From assembly GCF_005886345.1 (NCBI RefSeq), contig NZ_PNEC01000023.1, positions 48,067 to 112,066 on the forward strand: a stretch of DNA of 64,000 nucleotides, written 5' to 3'. This DNA is from Pseudoalteromonas phenolica. Lineage in GTDB: Bacteria > Pseudomonadota > Gammaproteobacteria > Enterobacterales > Alteromonadaceae. Below the pieces are notes generated by a model. It made no database searches and was not told where the DNA came from. It was given only the letters and a program-made list of their open reading frames with translations. The translations under genes were made by a program, and so were the position numbers. Shown one piece after another: positions 8,760 to 18,258 of the stretch (position 1 is its first letter; each line of letters starts with the position of its first letter).

Positions 8760-9413
8760 ATGAATCAGTTTTTAATTGCGGATGATCACCCTTTATTTAG
8801 GGAAGCTTTAAAAGGCGCATTACAAAGTCAGTTTGATGATTTAACCGTTTTCGAGTCTGAAAGTTTTGACAGTACCCTTGCTGTGTTATCAGAGCAAGAC
8901 GAGTTAGATTTACTTTTGCTTGATCTACATATGCCCGGCAGCGGTGATTTATACGGTCTGATCCGTATTCGTGAAGACTACCCAAGTCTTCCTATTGTGG
9001 TTGTGTCAGGCAGTGAAGATCTCAGCATCATTTCTAAAGTAATGGCATACGGCGCCATGGGCTTCATTCCGAAGGCTTCCTCAACACAAGATATCGCAAA
9101 AGGTATCGAAACTGTGCTTGAAGGAGAAACTTGGTTACCAGAAAATATAAAAGATAAAGTAGCCAATGTTGAAAATGAAGACAGAGAGCTCGCACAGCAA
9201 GTTGCTTCACTCACGCCACAACAATATAAAGTATTACAATACCTACACGAAGGTTTGCTGAATAAGCAAATCGCCTATGAATTACATATTTCTGAAGCGA
9301 CAGTAAAGGCACATATTACTGCTATCTTTAGAAAGCTAGGCGTTTATAACCGTACTCAAGCTGTACTGATTGCTTCAAAACTACAACTAGAACCCGTAGA
9401 AGCAGTGAGTTAA
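8760..9413 (+). CDS. crbR: LuxR/NarL-family response regulator, CrbR-like
   Basis: A 217-residue two-component regulator: receiver domain (1-120) with D8/D9, phospho-acceptor D55 and Lys in PKASS, then a LuxR-type helix-turn-helix (about 150-210; LTPQQYKVLQYLHEGLLNKQIAYEL). An AGGAG site precedes the ATG. In Vibrio and Pseudomonas, CrbS/CrbR activates acs. Here the gene directly follows acs, and a CrbS-like kinase lies 1 kb away, so this is very probably its partner. The symbol rests on context plus family; only experiment would confirm pairing. Confidence 0.82.
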   Translation: MNQFLIADDHPLFREALKGALQSQFDDLTVFESESFDSTLAVLSEQDELDLLLLDLHMPGSGDLYGLIRIREDYPSLPIVVVSGSEDLSIISKVMAYGAMGFIPKASSTQDIAKGIETVLEGETWLPENIKDKVANVENEDRELAQQVASLTPQQYKVLQYLHEGLLNKQIAYELHISEATVKAHITAIFRKLGVYNRTQAVLIASKLQLEPVEAVS

Positions 9414-9484
9414 ATACTGCAGCAATACTATAGAAGACTTCTAATGCACTAGGCAAAGAGAGTCTTGGTATATCGCCTAATAAT

Positions 9485-9535
9485 GCTTGTCACAGTGGTG
9501 AATACCCAGCTGTAACAAGCCCTTTCACTTTTTAG
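9485..9535. terminator. Probable terminator between convergent crbR and purU
   Basis: GCTTGT at 9485-9490 pairs with ACAAGC at 9515-9520, with partly paired CACAG/CTGT inside, followed by a pyrimidine run CCCTTTCACTTTTT. It is imperfect but well placed between two converging genes. Confidence 0.4.
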
Positions 9536-9551
9536 CTGATATAAGCTTGGG

Positions 9552-10382
9552 TTAGCTAAAAACCACAGTCCGATTGCCGTTGATAAACACCTTATGCTCA
9601 GAAGCGAGTTGTAAGGCATTACAGAACACCGTTTTCTCTATATCTCGGCCCATTTTTGCCATGGCTTCAGCATTGTGTATGTGGGTCACTGGCGTCACAT
9701 TCTGTGCAATGATAGGCCCTTCATCGAGTTCATTATTAACAAAGTGTGCGGTCGCACCGACAATCTTTACGCCGCGATCAAATGCTTGATGATAAGGCTT
9801 TGCGCCAATAAACGCTGGCAAGAAAGAGTGATGAATATTAATCACTTTGTTCTCAAAGCGTGCAACAAACTCAGGTGACAAGATACGCATATATTTGGCA
9901 AGACCAATAATGTCAGGTTGATATTGTGCAATTGCATCTCCGACGAGCTTATCGTGTTCTGCACGGCTTAACCCTTCATGTGAAATACAATGAAAAGGAA
10001 TATCAAAGCCTGACACCAGCTTTTCTAAATCTGGATAATTGGCAATGACAGCCTGTACTTCGATGTTAAGCGCTTGCTCATATTGCTTAAGAAGCACGCC
10101 ACCAAGGCAGTGAGCTTCTTTTGTAGCCAGTAATACCACCTTTCTTTTTGACTCGTCAAAAAGCTCAACTTTGGCTCCTGATGGCAACTGACTCTTTAGT
10201 TGCTCAAGAAAAGCATCACTGGGTTCTCCGGTTAATTCGGTGCGCATAAAGAAGCGTTTTGCTTCTTTATCAACAAATTCATTGTTGCGGGTGATATTTA
10301 GATTATGCTCGTAACAGAGCCCGGTAATTTTTGCGATCAGACCTACATCGTCATCACATTGTGTGGTTAGTATTGTTTGCAT
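9552..10382 (-). CDS. purU: Formyltetrahydrofolate deformylase
   Basis: Hydrolyses 10-formyl-tetrahydrofolate to formate and THF, supplying formate for PurT and balancing one-carbon pools. The 276-residue protein has an N-terminal ACT domain (ILTTQCDDDVGLIAKITGLC) and a C-terminal formyltransferase domain with INIHHSFLPAFIGAKPYHQAF and the catalytic region GATAHFVNNELDEGPII. Start set at MQTILTTQ; the frame is open six codons upstream. It lies between the two halves of the acetate two-component system and has no obvious link to it. Confidence 0.93.
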   Translation of the reverse strand: MQTILTTQCDDDVGLIAKITGLCYEHNLNITRNNEFVDKEAKRFFMRTELTGEPSDAFLEQLKSQLPSGAKVELFDESKRKVVLLATKEAHCLGGVLLKQYEQALNIEVQAVIANYPDLEKLVSGFDIPFHCISHEGLSRAEHDKLVGDAIAQYQPDIIGLAKYMRILSPEFVARFENKVINIHHSFLPAFIGAKPYHQAFDRGVKIVGATAHFVNNELDEGPIIAQNVTPVTHIHNAEAMAKMGRDIEKTVFCNALQLASEHKVFINGNRTVVFS

Positions 10383-10458
10383 TTCCTCATTCCTCTGCAA
10401 AGTCGGATTGTCACTCTAGCTTTATTACAGAGGAATGAAAATAGCTAACTCATGCTAA

Positions 10459-13400
10459 TTAACGCCCAAAATTCATTAATGCTTTCAATTTTGCCGGTTT
10501 TACCGGTTTTGATAGATAATGAATGTTCAGAGCCTTCACTTCAGCTTTTACTTCTTGGTCACGTACAGCAGTAATGAGCACGGCAGGCACTTGTAATTGC
10601 CATATTTCTCTCAAAGTTTTGATTAAGGTGATGCCATCACATTCAGTACCCAGCTGATAGTCCATTAGAATTAAATCAGGTGCTTTATTTGATTTAGCAT
10701 GTGCAAGAACCGAATCAACATCATTAAATAGATCGAAGTTAGTTTGCCACTTAGCTAATAAACTCGACATGGCCTCTAGATTTTCAGGATCGTCGTCAAC
10801 GGCGATGACATTGAGCTTAGCGTTATTATCGCCAAGTGGCATGCTGGAAGTTGTGGGGGTTTTCTTTGCCACTAAATTAGTATCACCATAAGGGATTAAT
10901 ATGCTAAAACGGCTTCCTTTACCGGGGATAGATTTCACCTCTAAGACAATAGACAAAAGATCACAAAGACGTTTTACGACCCCTAAGCCCAGACCCACAC
11001 CTTTGTTGTCATTTGAGTGTATGCGGTAGAAGTCGTTAAATATTTTAGCTTGTTCGTATTCGCTGATCCCAGGGCCCGTATCGTACACTTCAAGAAATAA
11101 GCCATGCTTGCGTTTACGGGTGGCAATCAATACTTTGCCAGTGTCAGTGTATTTAACTGCGTTTGAGACTAAATTTTGGATCACACGGCGTAAATAAGTG
11201 GTGTCGCTATGCACAATATTCTGATTGCTTCTGACTTTTAATTTAAGACCTTTTTCACTCGATAAAATCGCGTACTCATTGGCAAGTGGGCAGAGAATAT
11301 CATCGATACTAAAATGTCTTGGAGTTGGCTGCATGGCGCCTTGTTCTAGTTTGGCAATATCAAGTAAAGATGACATCAGGTGAACGGTGGAGTCGAGCGA
11401 GTCGTTGAGCTTATCAAAGCTGCCTCTATCTTGAGAGGATAAGTGGTTAGGATCAATCGCTGCTGAGTATAGTCTGGCGGCATTGAGCGGCTGCAAAATA
11501 TCATGGCTAGCAAGTGCTAAGAAGCGGGTTTTACTGTCATTGGCTTTTTCTGCTTCTTTTTTTGCTGCGATTAAGGCGTGCTCAGTTTCAATGCGTGAGT
11601 CTATTTGTGCCTCTAAATCTTTATTAATATTTCGGATCTCTTGAGTGCGCGCTTCGATGCGGTTTTCAAGATCCATGTTAATTTCTTCTAGGGCATTTTG
11701 TGTGGCGATGTGCATGGTGACGTCGCTAAAACTGGTCACGAACCCGCCTTCAGGTAGTGGGTTACCCGTCATTTCAAACACCTGACCATCACGGCGGTGG
11801 CGGATAAAGTGATGGGGTGTGCCATTTCTCAAGTGTTGAACACGTTTTTCCACAAGGCGGTCAATTTCTCCTGGGCCACATTCGCCGCGCTGGGCGTTAA
11901 AACGAATGACTTCTTCAATCGGCTGGCCGACTTCTAAAAAGCCCTCTGGGTAGTTAAACATCTCAGCATAGCGCTTGTTCCAAGCAACGAGATTTAAGTC
12001 TTTATCTACCACAGAAATGCCATGAGAGAGGTTTTCGAGTGATGTATAAAGTAAGTTTTGGTTAAATTGCAGTGCTTGAGTGGTCTCATCAAAAAAGTTA
12101 ACGACCTCTTCAAATGCCATTTGCTTGCCCGAGGCAACGGTATGAATAAGCGCTTGAGCAGACGAGGCACCCAAAACCCCGGTGAGGGCGCGTTCACAGT
12201 AGGCGATAAACTCAGGATCTGGATAGGCGTTATTGTCATCAATATCATTCAATAACGTATAATGGCCTAGCAATTGTTGTGAACGCTGAACACCTAAGAA
12301 AGTCTGTAATAGTACTTTAAAGTCATACACGGTTGCTTTGACGTTTTTGTTCATGCGTTTAATCAAAGCTGCTTCTTCACGTGGATTGACAAAAGCTGCA
12401 GCTTGGATTTTATCGATTAAGCGCTCATGGGCACCTAATGAAAAACTGATGTAGCAACTAATATTCGCAAATAGGGCGATTAAGGTGCCCTGAGTAATAA
12501 GCTGCTGCCTTGCCTCGAAGTTGAGAGAGAATCCCATATCGACCATAGGCATTATTAAAAACAGCGTCCAACAAATGAACCCAGCTAATAAACCAGCATA
12601 AACGCCGTAAGCATGACCTTTTCGCCAGTACAAGCCGCCAACAATGGCAGGTAATAATTGGGTTACCAATGAAAATGCCACTAGACCCATACTTGCTAGC
12701 GATTCACCATGACCAAAATGTTGTTGGTATAAATAAGCCAATAATAAAATAGCGGCGATGATAAAGCGGCGGATCAAGAGAATAGAATACTTATAGTTAC
12801 CCAGCGCCGGGGCGCGGTGAAAACGCCGCTTTAATACCAGTGGCAATACCACGTCATTCGACAACATAGTACTGAGTGTCAGTGTTGCCACAACAATCAT
12901 GGCGGTTGCCGAAGACAGTCCACCGATAAAGACAAACGTCGTTAAAATAGGGTGGCCAGTAGAAATTGGCAGTGCCAATACAAAACTATCAGCCGCCAAA
13001 TGAGAGCCAATATTAGGGTGAATAGCAGCGGTAGCAATCGGGATGATCATCGCTGCAGTTAACATAAGGTATAGAGGAAAAGACCATCGGGCTGTTAGTA
13101 AGTGCTTTCTATCTTGGTTGTCTACAACAGTCACATGAAACTGTCTGGGCAGGCAGATAATAGCCGCAGCCGCGATCAAGCTCTGACCAATAAAATTGAA
13201 GCTACTAAAGTTAAAGTCTTGCCAGTGGGTGAGTAAATTTAAGCTATGTTTTGGCTGATTATATAGTGCTATTAATGCTAAAGCCGCCACAGCAACGAGT
13301 GCTAACAGCTTGATAATAGACTCAAACGCAATGGCCAGCATCAAGCCTGAACGGTATTCGGTGACGTCGACTTTTCGTGTACCAAAAAAGATAGCAAAGA

Positions 13401-13893
13401 GTGCAATGATTAAGGTACCGGTAAGTGCTAAAACAGTACCTGAAAGCTGTTCATCTTGTTGCAGTAATAAAAAGCTAGAACTCAGCGCTTTAAGTTGCAG
13501 CGCGATATAAGGAATGGTCGCCAATAAAGCTATCATGGTGACCATAACGGCGGTGGTTTGTCGTTTGCCATAGCGGGCAGAGATAAAATCGGCAATGGTG
13601 GTGATATTTTGTTTTTTACTGACCAATACCAGTTTTCTCAAAAAGCCTTGTCCGAATAAAAATAAGAGAGCGGGGCCTAATAAGATAGGCAAATAATGCC
13701 AACTACTCGCTGCAGCAGTGCCCACGGCACCATAGTAAGTCCATGAGGTACAGTAAATGCCGAGTGCCAATGCGTACACAAAAGGATGATGGCTAAACTT
13801 TAACGCACGGGGGGTTGTTTTATCTCCCCAGTTTGCCAGCCAAAATAAAACCCCTATATAACAAAGAGAAACAAATATCAGTGCAGCGCTCAT
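10459..13893 (-). CDS. crbS: CrbS-like hybrid histidine kinase with N-terminal Na+/solute symporter domain
   Basis: An 1144-residue membrane sensor. The first roughly 490 residues form a sodium:solute symporter (SLC5-type) domain with many membrane segments (FLRKLVLVSKKQNITTIADF is a typical loop). A linker (STAC-like, around LLQTFLGVQRSQQLLGHY) leads to a PAS domain (ISVVDKDLNLVAWNKRYAEMF), a HisKA helix with ASHDILQPLNAARLYS, an HATPase domain (NLVSNAVKYTDTGK, DTGPGI, GVGLGLGVVKRL) and a C-terminal receiver (VIAVDDDPENLEAM, acceptor Asp in LMDYQLG). This order is that of CrbS, which senses acetate or related solutes and phosphorylates CrbR to induce acs. The frame is open to a TTG at 13920; the ATG at 13893 is preferred. 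Divergent from the DUF4212-symporter pair. Confidence 0.88.
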   Translation of the reverse strand: MSAALIFVSLCYIGVLFWLANWGDKTTPRALKFSHHPFVYALALGIYCTSWTYYGAVGTAAASSWHYLPILLGPALLFLFGQGFLRKLVLVSKKQNITTIADFISARYGKRQTTAVMVTMIALLATIPYIALQLKALSSSFLLLQQDEQLSGTVLALTGTLIIALFAIFFGTRKVDVTEYRSGLMLAIAFESIIKLLALVAVAALALIALYNQPKHSLNLLTHWQDFNFSSFNFIGQSLIAAAAIICLPRQFHVTVVDNQDRKHLLTARWSFPLYLMLTAAMIIPIATAAIHPNIGSHLAADSFVLALPISTGHPILTTFVFIGGLSSATAMIVVATLTLSTMLSNDVVLPLVLKRRFHRAPALGNYKYSILLIRRFIIAAILLLAYLYQQHFGHGESLASMGLVAFSLVTQLLPAIVGGLYWRKGHAYGVYAGLLAGFICWTLFLIMPMVDMGFSLNFEARQQLITQGTLIALFANISCYISFSLGAHERLIDKIQAAAFVNPREEAALIKRMNKNVKATVYDFKVLLQTFLGVQRSQQLLGHYTLLNDIDDNNAYPDPEFIAYCERALTGVLGASSAQALIHTVASGKQMAFEEVVNFFDETTQALQFNQNLLYTSLENLSHGISVVDKDLNLVAWNKRYAEMFNYPEGFLEVGQPIEEVIRFNAQRGECGPGEIDRLVEKRVQHLRNGTPHHFIRHRRDGQVFEMTGNPLPEGGFVTSFSDVTMHIATQNALEEINMDLENRIEARTQEIRNINKDLEAQIDSRIETEHALIAAKKEAEKANDSKTRFLALASHDILQPLNAARLYSAAIDPNHLSSQDRGSFDKLNDSLDSTVHLMSSLLDIAKLEQGAMQPTPRHFSIDDILCPLANEYAILSSEKGLKLKVRSNQNIVHSDTTYLRRVIQNLVSNAVKYTDTGKVLIATRKRKHGLFLEVYDTGPGISEYEQAKIFNDFYRIHSNDNKGVGLGLGVVKRLCDLLSIVLEVKSIPGKGSRFSILIPYGDTNLVAKKTPTTSSMPLGDNNAKLNVIAVDDDPENLEAMSSLLAKWQTNFDLFNDVDSVLAHAKSNKAPDLILMDYQLGTECDGITLIKTLREIWQLQVPAVLITAVRDQEVKAEVKALNIHYLSKPVKPAKLKALMNFGR

Positions 13894-14272
13894 AGTCTTA
13901 TCTTTTTTATCGTCGACCAAACAACCTTATCACATTTGCTTTTTTTGTAATCCTTTTTGTATCTCAATTTAATGTTTAACTAACTGTTTAATATAGACTT
14001 TGTATTTATTGTTCTAACTAAATTAGACTAATGTCTTATACCATCCCAAAAATGCCCTTTCTGCTCAAAATGCGAACGTTTGATTTGCTAAGTGACTGTT
14101 AAATATAATTAAGTTTGATGTTTTTAGTGTGTTTATATGCAGTTTACGTAAACGTTAACTTGGTGTTGCGACTAAGGTAGCAATTTCAACTTGTAAGGGC
14201 GTTGCTAATGTAGATAGTGACGATTAACACCAAGACAGCCAATTAATTGGCAAGTGATAGGGGACAACAAAA
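13894..14272. promoter_or_regulatory. Divergent control region between crbS and symporter genes
   Basis: AT-rich 379 bp without a gene. It holds a perfect 12-bp palindrome GTTTACGTAAAC at 14142-14153, about 120 bp ahead of the small symporter subunit, and TTAGAC near 14028. The palindrome is a good operator candidate; the binding protein is unknown. Confidence 0.45.
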
Positions 14273-14536
14273 ATGGCTTTTAAAGACGAAGAACAAGCAA
14301 AAGCATATTGGTCAGAGAATCTGAGCCTCATGTTTAAGCTATTAACAGTATGGTTTGTAGTGTCATTTGGTTTTGGCATTTTACTTGTAGATGTACTTAA
14401 TGAAATTCGCTTTTTTGGATTCAAATTAGGTTTTTGGTTTTCACAGCAAGGCGCAATTTACACCTTTGTAGCTTTGATTTTTGTCTACGTGTTCAAAATG
14501 GATACGCTTGATAAAAAATACGGCGTAGATGAATAA
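14273..14536 (+). CDS. DUF4212 small subunit of sodium/solute symporter
   Basis: An 87-residue membrane protein with two hydrophobic segments (KLLTVWFVVSFGFGILLVDVL and GAIYTFVALIFVYVFKM) and a charged start with YWSENLSLM. These match the DUF4212 family, which is nearly always encoded directly ahead of a VC_2705-type sodium:solute symporter and is thought to be its small subunit (compare YjcH with ActP). Here the symporter follows after 11 bp with its own GGAG site, so one transcript is likely. Confidence 0.92.
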   Translation: MAFKDEEQAKAYWSENLSLMFKLLTVWFVVSFGFGILLVDVLNEIRFFGFKLGFWFSQQGAIYTFVALIFVYVFKMDTLDKKYGVDE

Positions 14537-14547
14537 GGAGCACGAAG

Positions 14548-16272
14548 ATGGATGTTAAGATTCTTACCTTTATTATTGTTGGCTTGAGCTTTGCGCTCTA
14601 TGTCGGCATCGCAATTTGGGCTCGTGCGGGTTCAACGAAAGAGTTCTATGTTGCTGGCGGTGGTGTACCACCTGTAGCCAACGGTATGGCAACAGCCGCA
14701 GACTGGATGAGTGCAGCATCATTCATTTCAATGGCGGGTATTATTTCTTTCGCCGGTTACGACGGTGGTGTTTATCTAATGGGTTGGACAGGTGGTTATG
14801 TACTACTGGCACTTTGTCTCGCACCCTATCTTCGTAAGTTTGGTAAATTTACGGTGCCAGATTTCATAGGAGATCGTTATTACTCTCAAGTTGCCCGAGT
14901 AGTAGCTATCTTGTGTGCAATCTTTATCTGTTTCACATATATCGCAGGCCAAATGCGTGGTGTAGGTGTTGTATTTTCTCGCTTCTTAGAAGTAGACATT
15001 GAGACCGGCGTTTACATTGGTATGGTTATCGTATTTTTCTATGCAGTATTAGGTGGTATGAAAGGTATCACGTATACGCAGGTTGCTCAGTACTGTGTTT
15101 TAGTATTTGCTTATTTAGTACCTGCTATATTCATTTCACTGATGATGACTGGTCATTTATTACCGCAAACAGGTTTTGGTGCAACTTTAGCCGATGGCTC
15201 GGGCGTATACATGCTCGATAAACTCGATGGACTAAGTACCGAGCTGGGTTTCTCTCAGTATACCGAAGGCTCTAAAAGCATGATCGATGTATTCGCTATC
15301 ACTGCAGCACTTATGGTAGGTACAGCGGGTCTACCTCACGTAATCGTTCGTTTCTTCACAGTACCAAAAGTAAAAGATACGCGCATCTCAGCAGCATGGA
15401 CGCTTGTATTCATCGCGATTGTTTATACAACATCACCTGCGGTTGCATCATTTGCGCGTGTAAACATGATTGACACAATCAATGGTAAAGATGGTAGCGG
15501 TACGTTATATGAAGAAGCACCAGCTTGGGTTAAAAACTGGGAAAGAACAGGCCTGATCACATTCGAAGATAAGAATGGCGATGGCAAGATGCAGTACTCT
15601 GCAGGTAAGATCTCAGATCCAAACAGTGCTAACGAAGTGAAGATTGACCGTGACATCATGGTACTTGCGAACCCAGAGATTGCGAATCTGCCTGCTTGGG
15701 TTATTGCATTAGTCGCAGCGGGTGGTATTGCAGCAGCACTATCAACCACAGCGGGTCTACTGCTGGTAATTTCAACCTCGGTATCGCATGATTTACTTAA
15801 GCGTACGCTGAAACCAGATATCAGTGATAAACAAGAGCTACTAGCTGCGCGTTTAGCGTCGATGATAGCAATTGCAATCTCAGCTTACTTCGGTATCAAC
15901 CCGCCAGGATTTGTGGCTTCAGTTGTGGCATTTGCATTCGGCCTAGCTGCAGCGAGCTTCTTCCCAGCAATCATCATGGGTATCTTCTCTAAGAAGATGA
16001 ATAAAGAAGGTGCGATTGCAGGTATGATCACAGGTATTGGCTTCACAGCGGCTTATATCATTTACTTCAAGTTCATCAGCCCTGAACTTAATGCACCAAC
16101 AAACTGGTTATTCGGTATCTCTCCAGAGGGGATTGGTATCATCGGTATGCTAGTTAACTTCATCGTTGCTGCGGTTGTTCTTAAACTAACTGCTGAAACA
16201 CCAAAAGAAGTTCAAGACATGGTTGACAGTATTCGTAACCCTAAAGGCTCAGGTGAGGTACACGCCCACTAA
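14548..16272 (+). CDS. ActP-like cation/acetate symporter (VC_2705 subfamily)
   Basis: A 574-residue polytopic membrane protein of the sodium:solute symporter family. Signature blocks include EFYVAGGGVPPVANGMATAA, DWMSAASFISMAG, GKFTVPDFIGDRYYS and the GTAGLPHVIVRFFTV segment, all close to the acetate permease ActP; a soluble insertion occurs around DKNGDGKMQYSAGKI. Partner DUF4212 gene upstream, acs and the CrbS-like sensor nearby: import of acetate or another short carboxylate by Na+ symport is a strong inference. A hairpin terminator follows, separating it from the pseudogene. Confidence 0.9.
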   Translation: MDVKILTFIIVGLSFALYVGIAIWARAGSTKEFYVAGGGVPPVANGMATAADWMSAASFISMAGIISFAGYDGGVYLMGWTGGYVLLALCLAPYLRKFGKFTVPDFIGDRYYSQVARVVAILCAIFICFTYIAGQMRGVGVVFSRFLEVDIETGVYIGMVIVFFYAVLGGMKGITYTQVAQYCVLVFAYLVPAIFISLMMTGHLLPQTGFGATLADGSGVYMLDKLDGLSTELGFSQYTEGSKSMIDVFAITAALMVGTAGLPHVIVRFFTVPKVKDTRISAAWTLVFIAIVYTTSPAVASFARVNMIDTINGKDGSGTLYEEAPAWVKNWERTGLITFEDKNGDGKMQYSAGKISDPNSANEVKIDRDIMVLANPEIANLPAWVIALVAAGGIAAALSTTAGLLLVISTSVSHDLLKRTLKPDISDKQELLAARLASMIAIAISAYFGINPPGFVASVVAFAFGLAAASFFPAIIMGIFSKKMNKEGAIAGMITGIGFTAAYIIYFKFISPELNAPTNWLFGISPEGIGIIGMLVNFIVAAVVLKLTAETPKEVQDMVDSIRNPKGSGEVHAH

Positions 16273-16291
16273 TATTTGAGCGAATAAGCAC

Positions 16292-16320
16292 AAAGCTCAG
16301 CCGGCAAGGCTGGGCTTTTA
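16292..16320 (+). terminator. Rho-independent terminator after the symporter gene
   Basis: AAAGCTCAGCC and GGCTGGGCTTT form an 11-bp stem (one G-T pair) around GGCAA, with the T run overlapping the stem end. It lies about 20 bp after the symporter stop. Confidence 0.8.
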
Positions 16321-16471
16321 TTCGTTTTAGCAAAGTGCTGTTTTTACATTTCTATAAATTCGGTTTTATAGCAGCATTTTGCTAAAACGATTCATACCTA
16401 AGCGTAAACACTAACAGTCCTCTCTTTTCATTTTTTTAGTTGTTTATAGGCGGGTGACTTAGGAGTAGAGC

Positions 16472-18258
16472 ATGACCCCAGAAGTTGCTGAAGTCGCAAA
16501 ATTTGTTGCCTTACAGGCGCCATTTAGCCAATTAACAGAAGCGGCGACCTACTATTTTGTGTCCCATTTAGAAATTGTTTACTTAAACAAAGACAACCAG
16601 TCGCAGTGGCTAAAATCAACTGAGCCAAATTTATACTTAGTCCGCTCAGGTCAATGCCAAAGAGGAAGTGATCACGCAAATTGCAGAAGGTGACTATTTT
16701 GGATTTCCGTCTTTACTCACCGGCGATGCCATTCAAAACCGCATAGAGGTGTCGACTCCCGATTTAATCTACATCTTAAACCAAACCAGTTTTGACTATT
16801 TACGTCGTGAATATAAGGCGTTCGAACAACTCTTTGTGCGCGCTCATGCTAATCGTTTACTGTCATCTCATTATCAGCAGAAAAGTGATAACTGGTCTGA
16901 GAAAAAATCAGTGAGCTATTGACCAGAAAGGCAATAACACTCGGGCCAGATGCATCAATTCGTGATGCCGCGGTGAAAATGAGTGATCATGGGGTCTCTT
17001 CAATTATGGTAACCGAGCAAGACAGTCTTATCGGGGTGCTCACTGATAGAGACTTGCGAAATCGTGTTCTGGCCAAAGATGTCGACCCTAATATTGCAAT
17101 AAATCAGGTCATGACGGGCAAGCCAAAATTCATCTTCGAAAATAATCGGGTGTTTTCAGCTTTGTATTTAATGCTTAAACACAACATACATCATTTGCCT
17201 GTACTCGATGAAAATTACACACCACTGGGTATGTTGACTAGTACAGACTTGTTGCGCCAGCAAAAAAGCGATCCGGTACAACTTATTGGCCGGATTTATA
17301 AAGCGACATCTGTTCAGCAGTTACGCCTGTATGCACAAGAGATCCCTGCATTATTAAAGAGCTTTTCTCATAACATTGATGATATCTCGGTTATGGGCAA
17401 ACTATTAAGTGGCCTGACTGATGCACTGACCAGTCGATTAATTCGTATTTATCAGCAAGAGCATGGTACAGCGCCATGTGCGTTTAGTTTTATTTGTTTT
17501 GGTTCACAAGCTCGTGAAGAGCAGACTTTGCATTCAGACCAAGGCAATGGCTTATTGCTACCGAACAATTTAACCGAAGCGCAAAGCTCTTATTTCAAAG
17601 GGATGGGTGAATTTGTTTGTGAGCAACTGATTGAATGCGGTATTAAGCGTTGTCCTGGTAATATTATGGCAAGTAACCCTGAGTGTTGCGGTACCTTAAA
17701 TGAGTGGTCAGAGCGATTTTTTAAATGGATCAAATCCCCCACGCCACAAGCCATGTTGAACTGTAAGATCTTTTTTGATCTACGCTTTATTGATGGTTCA
17801 TGAGCTATATAGCGATTTATGTGTGTCGCTGGAAAGAATAAGCAAAAATGAACTCTTCTTTGCTGCCATGGCCACAGATATTAACGCGAACTCAGTACCG
17901 ATTGGCTTATTCCAGCAATTTAAGCTTGAGAAAAGTGATTCTAAGCACAAGTATTTGGATCTGAAAAAGCGCGGTGTTGTGATCATCAATGATATTGCAA
18001 GGCTCTATGCACTAAAAGCTGGAGTAAGGCGGGCCAATACTGATAAGTGCTAAAGATATTTATAACCTCAAAGATTGTTGGCGTTACCTGACGCAATTAC
18101 GACTCAAAACACAATTGAATAAAGAGGGCTTGCCGGGCAATTGTATTGACCCTGAAATGCCTACCTCTTTAGAAAAACATCAGTTAAAAGAAGCGTTTTA
18201 TCTGATTAAGCAAGCACAGCAAGCCTGCGCGTTTAAGTTTGCCAGAGGCTGTTTGTAA
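16472..18258 (+). pseudogene. Broken cAMP-binding/CBS/DUF294 nucleotidyltransferase-like gene
   Basis: The conserved protein can be followed only by changing frame four times. An N-terminal cyclic-nucleotide-binding part (from 16472) shifts near 16660 into ITQIAEGDYFGFPSLLTG; a second shift near 16919 leads to two CBS domains (LTRKAITLGPDASIRDAAVK onward) and a GlnD-like nucleotidyltransferase domain (FICFGSQAREEQTLHSDQ); a third near 17800 joins FFDLRFIDG to HELYSDLCVSLERI; the last near 18040 joins ALKAGVRRANT to LISAKDIYNLKDCW and seems to include loss of about a dozen codons. In addition the catalytic DxD is DQG. Intact homologues are about 600 residues and sit beside actP and the same exonuclease. 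With this many lesions in one gene, true decay is more likely than sequencing error. Confidence 0.87.
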
